The translations under genes and the position numbers were made by a program. From Isoetes taiwanensis (Eukaryota > Streptophyta > Lycopodiopsida > Isoetales > Isoetaceae), in assembly GCA_021234155.1 (NCBI GenBank), contig JAJEKV010000018.1, forward strand, positions 18,312,583-18,376,582: DNA of 64,000 bases, given 5' to 3'. Shown here one piece after another: positions 57,256-64,000 of this stretch (its first letter is position 1; each line of letters begins with the position of its first letter). A model generated the notes under the pieces. The model was given only the letters and a program-made list of their open reading frames with translations, did not search any database and was not told the DNA's origin.

Positions 57256-60200
57256 TGAGGCAAAGACATCAAAATTTAACAACAATTTGGCCAATTTCTC
57301 TCTGTATCCGTTTCTTACTTTCTAGATACATTAATAATACTTTAGGTAGTCAGCTCATTAAAAATCATCTTTTTATAGGTTTCATAGAGGTAGGATACTA
57401 CAAAGGTATCATTACAGGTTTTGCACCCAGCTAACAAAACTATAGCCACAAAAAGCAATATTCTTTATGGGACATTGAAAGAACAATTTCCCATTGCCAT
57501 ATATGAATCTTGGATTCCTGCAATGGGCCGCATCTCTCTATTTGGTTTATAAGCAAAGAATATAAATACATTGCAAAACTATGGAAGGACGTAAGTTCAA
57601 CTTTCTAAATGCCATCTTTGTTTTGTATTCTTAAATTAGCTAAGCTATACTTTTGTTGCTTGTAAGTGCTGCCACCCATGGCAGCATAGAAGAACCATCA
57701 GCACATTCAACATGCGATTCAACAAGTACACAAGGACATTTGAAGACTTACAACTTTCAAGGCAACTTGAGGACTCCATCAAGCTACAAAAAACAAGACT
57801 TCAAGAACCAAAGAAGGACATTCACTTAAGGATCATGAAGGAGGTGATTTGGTTTCTATCAAAGCATCACAAGGACCCCATTGAAGATCTGCAAATTCAC
57901 TACATGGTATGGGTTTCACTACATTTGAGCTTATAAGTTTGATATTCTTGAGGATCTAGAAGAATTGCCTAGCCATTTTCTCAATCCCCATATTCTTGTA
58001 CCACCATTGCAATCCTATACTTCTAGCTACACTCACATCTCATTGTGCCTACTTGCTTTTGATCCATACTTCATTACCTCATGCCTTGACATTGACAATA
58101 CCTATTTCTCCTAGTCATGTGTTGCACACACACTCCATCCCACCATACTTCATTCACAAAGTTCACATGATAAACAAGTTTGAACACTAGGGCATTTCCA
58201 TGAGCACTCATCAAAAAATCCTATGTACAAGACAAAAGTTGACCATTGGTGCAAAAAGAAACCCCCTAATGGTCACCATGCTGAATTGGCAAAAGCAAGG
58301 AATATCCAGATCATCATCTTCACCATTTTGTCTTCACTCGCTCCACACCACCATACACACTTTGAGCATTGGGGGATTTTAATGAACTTGCTTCAAGAAT
58401 CCTATGTTCAAAAGAAATTTGCTCACTTATGCAAAAAGGAAGATTCCCTAGTTATCATCATGCCAAGTTGGCAAGAGCTAAGGCACACACATCATCATCC
58501 TCATGTGCCATTTCATCACTCACATCACACGTGTCATCCACATCACCTTTACTTCATTTACACTTCACCAAAAGACATTTTGACTAGGGGAAAAAGTTGT
58601 TGCCAAGCAAGCAAACCACATCAGCCCTCATATTGCCACATCACCAAAAAAAAACATTCCATGTCACCCCCTTGCCCTGCTTTTGGCCAAAATTCAAAAT
58701 GCTTCATTCTGGATTGTGTTGATATCACCTGAAAGCTCTCATCAAAACATGCCAGCTGGCACAAAAAAAATTGAAAAAAGAGTTCATTTTGACCCTCTAA
58801 ATGGCCTTCTTGGGAAATGTGCCCCATTTAAAAATGGTAAAACCTACCTACATCTACCCCCCATCTATCTACCCTATCATCCCTCGCCAAGTGGCGTCCC
58901 CGGGCGTGCGGTAAACACGAGTCAACCTGGCGTGGGAGGAGACCATAATCGAAAACGTGGCCTCGTAACTCTATTTATGCCTTGGCCTATTTTTTGCATT
59001 CCGGCCACATTGGGATATTTGTGCGCTTAAAATCAAGAACCCTAAAATCTTGCGGGCCAAGAACCAGATTTTTAGCGACTTTTCAACACATAATCATTGC
59101 CGCTCCACTTATTTGACTTATGTGGCCTCAAGAAACCCATACCAAGCTAAATGACGATAATTCAGTCAAATTTGGCAAGAATGAAACGAAACGTAGCGTT
59201 TTCAAAAGGGGCTAACCGGAATTTGAAAATTCAAGGGCTTAAAGAAATTTGGAGATCAATCAGGCGAAATACATGTCAGGGCGATCTTCTGCTTGCAAAT
59301 TTGACCTTCCTTGCTGCTACTTTCTCCCGATTGAGCAGTAAAGCTGATCAAATATTGTCCGATTACGGAAGCATACTATGCTCGCGACCGTGAGCGTTTT
59401 TGAATCATGTGAAACTACCTTCATGAGAATCAAGTGAATGAAAATCTGACTTTGGTAAAACTTATCCCACTATAATTTCATGTTCATGTGTTAAGATCTT
59501 GCATAAATCATCAAAAATTGTCTTTAATCTTACAAAATTGTCATACAGATAAGCTAAACATTCAAGATTCATGTTAGAAAAGTTGCATTGTTATTCAGAA
59601 GAGAAAAAAAAGCATAAAAGTCCTAAGTTTAGCTTGTGAGTTGCATTTCTGTGTGTTCTAAAGTGAAAAGTCAAAAGGAATTTCGAAGTGCTACTAGTGC
59701 TTACTTAAATATTAACCTGTTACCATCTTTCTACATATCAGGTCTTCATTTCTTGCACAACTCTTGCATTGATATTATGAAAAAGATCAAATAATTTAGT
59801 CCGATACTAAAAGTACGATACAATCGTGCATTTTATCATCCTAGCTCAAAATTATTGTGATCTTCCTTGAAAAATTATGCACTTATCACACCGAGTACTT
59901 TTGATTGATCCCAAGTGTTCCCAACCCAAAAAGACTCTCGCGATAATCATCTCAGAACTTCAGCCCACCGTTGGAACATTGACCAAAAATTGACCGCGTC
60001 AGAGAGTCAATATTGAGTAGGTATCTCAGCTCTGACCTTGAAAAAAATTGTGCATTCATCTGTCAGCATCTTTAAGCATCATTTTCATCCTTGTTTTAAA
60101 CAGAATTGAGCATTTATCTGGCTGTGGTAAAGCATTAAGCATAGACTGTGTTTACATCTTTTGGGAAGTCAGTGCCAACAGGAAATTTTGAAGACCAATC
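57256..60200 (+). other. Presumed 5' LTR/leader of the Gypsy element and unassigned DNA
   Basis: No gene is seen. A short palindrome TGCTGCCACCCATGGCAGCA lies at 57668-57687. Two diverged copies of about 190 bp lie at about 58190-58560, each with a CATGC(T/C)(G/A)A(A/G)TTGGCAA(A/G)AGC core. Such sequence fits an LTR and leader of the Gypsy element whose gag starts near 60330, but the 3' LTR is outside the window, so the LTR limits cannot be set. Confidence 0.35.
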
Positions 60201-60329
60201 TCATATTTTAAGGCACAGAGTGGTTGCCTGAAGCAACCTGGAGGTCCTACACCATTCTAGTTGAGGGTTTGCCAGGAATACCCTCAACATCTTGGAGGTC
60301 CTACCGAGATCCAACCTGGTTCTTGGGAA

Positions 60330-63300
60330 CTATGGCTCCTAGACGAAATGCTGAGACTTCTGATCATGCTGAGGCACAAGACAATATTGAAACACATGTT
60401 GCAACTCAAGGAATTGCTGTAAATCTCAACACAGGTATACCAGCACAATATTTTGAACTCAATCTTCCTACCCTATTCACATTTATGATGCTAGCATGAA
60501 TGCTAACAAATTTCGAGAAATTTTGAAGAGTACTATCAAGAGTATGGGCACAAGAAGGGATCTAAGTTTGCAGAGTTCCAGAAATGCTTCAAAGATGATG
60601 AAGTAAGATTTTGGCTCGAGTTTGCACTGAGCAATGGTGCCAACACTTGGGATGAAATTGTTAAGAAGTTTCTGATTAGATTTGGCAAAGTTTATGATCC
60701 TCAAGACCTTTTCTTTGAACTGCAATCCTTCCACATCAGAAATGGTGAGACCATGCGTCAATATGTAGAGAGATTTCATGCCTATCTTACTAGATGCCAA
60801 ACCAATCAAGTCCCTTATCAAACCCTACATGTTGTAGCCTCTTTCATAAAGGGATTATCTTCAAGACCAAGGCTTTATAGAAAAATGTTTAGAATTTACA
60901 AGCAAGAAGGATTTGCCACCATTCACAAAGCATTCAACAAAGCCATTGATATTGCTGATGCATTGTCCTATCTTCCTGATGACTTCCATATGTCTACTGA
61001 TCCTTTTTTTCCAGACTATGAGCAGGAATGTATGGGTCCTGATGCTATACCAGTATATGCTGTGCAGAAGGACAAGAGAAAACTTAAGGTAACTGAAGAA
61101 CAAGATAATCCTGCTACTACTGCTAAAACAGATATTGACAAAGTTTCTGAGGCCCTTCTTGAAGTCACCAAGCAACTTCAAGAACTGAAAGCATCCAGAC
61201 CTGAAAGGAGAACCTATCCTCCATGTGTACATTGCATGAGAGATACTCACTCTTCTGATGTTTGTTGGTACGAGACCGCCTCAAGTGCAACAAGAGAGGT
61301 CACTATGGAAAAGAATGCCCTCGTTTGTGCTTTTTGCAAAGCCTCGTGTCACTATGAAGATAGATGTTGTTAAGGAGTATTTTGCAAGACAAGAAAAGCC
61401 AAAGCCGCAGAGACCGCGAATCGTCAAATATCTATTCAAACCACTTACCCTATCAGGCTTTGTGCAGAATTCAAGAGCAAGAAGGAATCATGGTTGTGCA
61501 TACAAGGGGAATGAAGGAGAAAGATACAACCGAGAAGATACAAAAGCTAACACTTGTGAGGACAAATCAAATGAGAACAAACAACTTGCTTATGAAGGTA
61601 AAACGGTTGGTACCTCCTTCACCTTGTCTGAAATATCAAAAGAAAGACAAAGATCATGATGACTTTGAGTTGTTATTGAGAAATTCGAAAGTTAGTGTGG
61701 ATTTGCTAACACTGTTGAGAATAGCTCCTACCTACAGAAAGAAAATGCTGACCTTGTCTCAAGATGAACAGATCTGCCTCACACAGGAAGAACAAATTGC
61801 ATTCACCAATCACATTGAAGAACAAATGTTGGTACAAGATGAACATGATCCAGGTGCTTTCACATGTGCAGCCAACATTGGGAGGAAGGTTTTATCTAAG
61901 GTATTATTGGATGGAGGATCACCTTTGAATGTCATGCCACATCATGTTATGAAGCAATGTGGTTTGGAGGTTGACAAAAAAGCGCCTATGGTGCTAAAGT
62001 CTTTCTCTAACTCAAGAATTAATCCCATAGGAATTGTGAGCAAGGTACCAATAGACATTGAGGGAATTATTGTGGCAGCCTAACTTTGTTGTGGTTGCAT
62101 TTGAAGGTATGAATGAAAAGCGCATTATTTATGATCTTCGCTAGGCGAAGGTGGTTATCAACAGCTGATGCCGACACTGCGGTGGTCAAAAAAGGTGAAT
62201 GCACCATAACTGATGGTAAGAAAACAGTCACCATTTATAATAAGCTTGGAGAGTTTGATGCTTATAACTTCATTGAGGAAGATGTGTTAGTACCCAATCA
62301 GCCTGGAGAATATGAAGTCACTATGACCAATATGGAGGTAATAATGAGTCCAAATGAAGTATGCAATGTGTTCAAAGAAAGTAGTTTTGCTTATCTATGG
62401 TTTGATGGTGGAGTTGCAAAGAAATTGAACATAGCTTCATCTGCTGCCATTATCAAGAACAAATCAAGCAAAACCGATAGCTAAAGTGGGCGTGATTCAT
62501 CCAAACACTACCTCGAACATGGCTGAATACAAAGCTTTGATTGCGTGGTTACAAGAAGCTAAGCATTTGGGTATTTCTAACATTGTTGTATTTGGGGATT
62601 CTCACTTGTGTGCGCACAGATTTCAGGAGAATACCAAGCCAAGAATGAAGAGATGTCAATGCTCAGAAAACAGGCCCTACAAGAACTGTCAGAGTTTTCA
62701 TCTTGGGAACTTCATCATGTTGCTAGAGAATTCAATGAGGAGGCAGATGCCTTGTGCAAAAGTGTTTTGCTCGAACACTTAGCAGAAGGTGCCATCAAAG
62801 AAGAAGAATTGGAGGAAGAAGATCTCAAGCAATTACACCCCATACTGGTAATCAATGCTGGCACTGAAAAACAGGTAAAAGAAGTCAAAATAGAGAAAAA
62901 TGGTCAAGAGAGAATTCTTTATGTTGGTGACATGTTTAAGGAGGAAGATGAATGCATGATAATGAATTTCTTTAAAGAATGGAAAGATGTGTTTGCATGG
63001 GATTATAATGAGTTGATTGGTGTTGATAGGAACATATGTGAATTTGAGATAAAAATCAAAGAGGGTACCAAGCCTGTAATACAAAAGCTTAGGAGAATAA
63101 ATGTGGCTTTACTTGACTTGATTAGGGAAGAATTGTCCGTAATGAAGGATGCGTGTGATTGATTAAATTATAAATCCAAGTGGTCTGTCTTGCATTGTGC
63201 CCGTTAAGAAAAAAAAACAAAACCATCAGAATTTGCATTGATTCTGTGGATTTGAACAAAGCAACTATCAAAGATTGTTATCCTCTTCCTTTTCTAGAAG

Positions 63301-64000
63301 AGGTCTTACATGTCATTGCAGAAAAGAGATATACTCCTTTCTTGATGGATTCTCTCGCTTCAATCAAATTCTTTGTCAAACTTGAAGATCAACCAAAGAC
63401 AAAGATTCATTACTCCATGGGGAACTTTTGCCATGAAAAGAATGCCATTTGGATTGATGAATGCCTCTCGCAACTTTTCGAGGGCCATGGATTCTATTTT
63501 CAAGGATATGCCTCCATCAAAGATTCAAAGTTTTCCTTGATGATCTTTGCTTAGGTTCAGCTTTAAGAGATCATTTCAATTACTTGACTAAGGTTTGCTA
63601 CATGTGCGTAAAGGGAGGTGTAAGCTTGAATCCTAAGAAATGTGTATTCCTATGTTCAAAAGGAGATTTGCTTGGACATGAAGTGTCCTCTAAGGCATTC
63701 GAGTAGTTGAGGGCAAGATGGAGGCTTTGAAGAAATTGGCACCACCCAAAACTAAAAAAGGAAGTGAAAAGTTTTTCTTGGCATGGTAAGTTTCTTGAGA
63801 ATGTATGTCCCTCATTTTTCCAATATGTGGCTCCTATATCAGATCTTACCAAGATTGGCAAATTCACAAAACATGAAAGCAAGTTCATCATGGTTGACCG
63901 GATCAAACATGCCAAATTGCCTTTGATGCCATTATACAAAGCCATTTCGAAGTTCTACCTTTGCTCAAACCTCCCCGATCCCGCAAAAGTCTTTTTGATG
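60330..64000 (+). pseudogene. Ty3/Gypsy retrotransposon, decayed, with RNase H before reverse transcriptase; runs off the window
   Basis: Gag starts near ATG 60330 (MAPRRNAETSDHAEAQ). After frame changes it shows FALSNGANTWDEI and RQYVERFHAYLTRCQT, the retrotransposon gag core. A Cys/His stretch (CVHCMRDTHSSDVCW) lies near 61230. The protease contains VLLDGGSPLNVMPHHVM (about 61905). An RNase H domain then appears: WFDGGVAKK (about 62398), SNMAEYKALIAWLQEAKHLG (about 62515), VVFGDSHL and HHVAREFNEEADALCKS (about 62712), keeping the D-E-D-D set. Only after it comes the RT: WKDVFAWDYNELIG (about 62982), a damaged middle, MPFGLMNASRNF and FLDDL (about 63535). It continues to the linker SFLGMVSFLRMYVP near 63770. 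At least six frame changes and several stops make it non-functional. Confidence 0.85.

Overview
The window looks like repeat-rich nuclear DNA of a land plant. The evidence is the plant-type initiator-Met tRNA primer sites (TGGTATCAGAGC) of its Copia elements, a telo-box (AAACCCTAAACCC) directly upstream of a ribosome-biogenesis gene, AT-rich intergenic DNA, short GT-AG introns and an LRR receptor-kinase fragment. Animal-like LINE 3' ends, an IDGMDQ-type transposase and a Crypton-like tyrosine recombinase make a seed-free plant (fern, lycophyte or bryophyte) more likely than a flowering plant; this is inference. Only two conserved host genes can be supported: WDR12 (minus strand, about 46.6-50.06 kb) and a short helical protein resembling Snapin/BLOC-1 subunits (minus strand, about 20.4-21.6 kb).

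Layout. 0-4.2 kb: non-coding DNA with local duplications and a 0.72 kb inverted-repeat (MITE-like) element. 4.22-11.84 kb: a DNA transposon with 30-bp TIRs and a CATA duplication. It carries an RNase H-fold transposase gene on the plus strand, a coiled-coil/RING-H2 gene on the minus strand, and between them a captured piece of an LRR receptor kinase. 11.8-18.2 kb: mostly non-coding, with one exon-like remnant and a GAATA microsatellite. 18.3-19.9 kb: a LINE 3' fragment split by a 796-bp hAT element with a clean 8-bp TSD. 20.4-21.6 kb: the Snapin-like gene. 23.3-24.1 kb: a second LINE fragment.

24.8-45.0 kb is a nest three levels deep. Copia A (minus strand, LTRs 24807-25594 and 44280-45019) contains Copia B (plus strand, 27160-41586, TSD CTTTG). 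The 5' LTR of Copia B contains an 8.9 kb TIR element C (27699-36636). Element C carries a decayed IDGMDQ-type transposase gene on the minus strand and about 43 copies of the palindrome GGTATAAATTTATACC in three clustered arrays.

46.6-52.8 kb: WDR12 and, 43 bp upstream of its start codon, an unusual unit. Two identical 557-bp direct repeats flank an intact three-exon gene for a 264-residue protein with the C-terminal half of a Crypton-like tyrosine recombinase. 52.8-57.6 kb: non-coding DNA with a 606-bp insertion bounded by 19-bp direct repeats. 57.6-64 kb: the 5' part of a decayed Ty3/Gypsy element in which an RNase H domain precedes the reverse transcriptase; it runs off the window.

The strongest candidates for something undescribed are the tyrosine-recombinase unit with LTR-like repeats, the palindrome arrays of element C, and the transposase plus RING-H2 transposon. 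All statements come from reading the sequence by eye. Family names rest on motifs, not searches.
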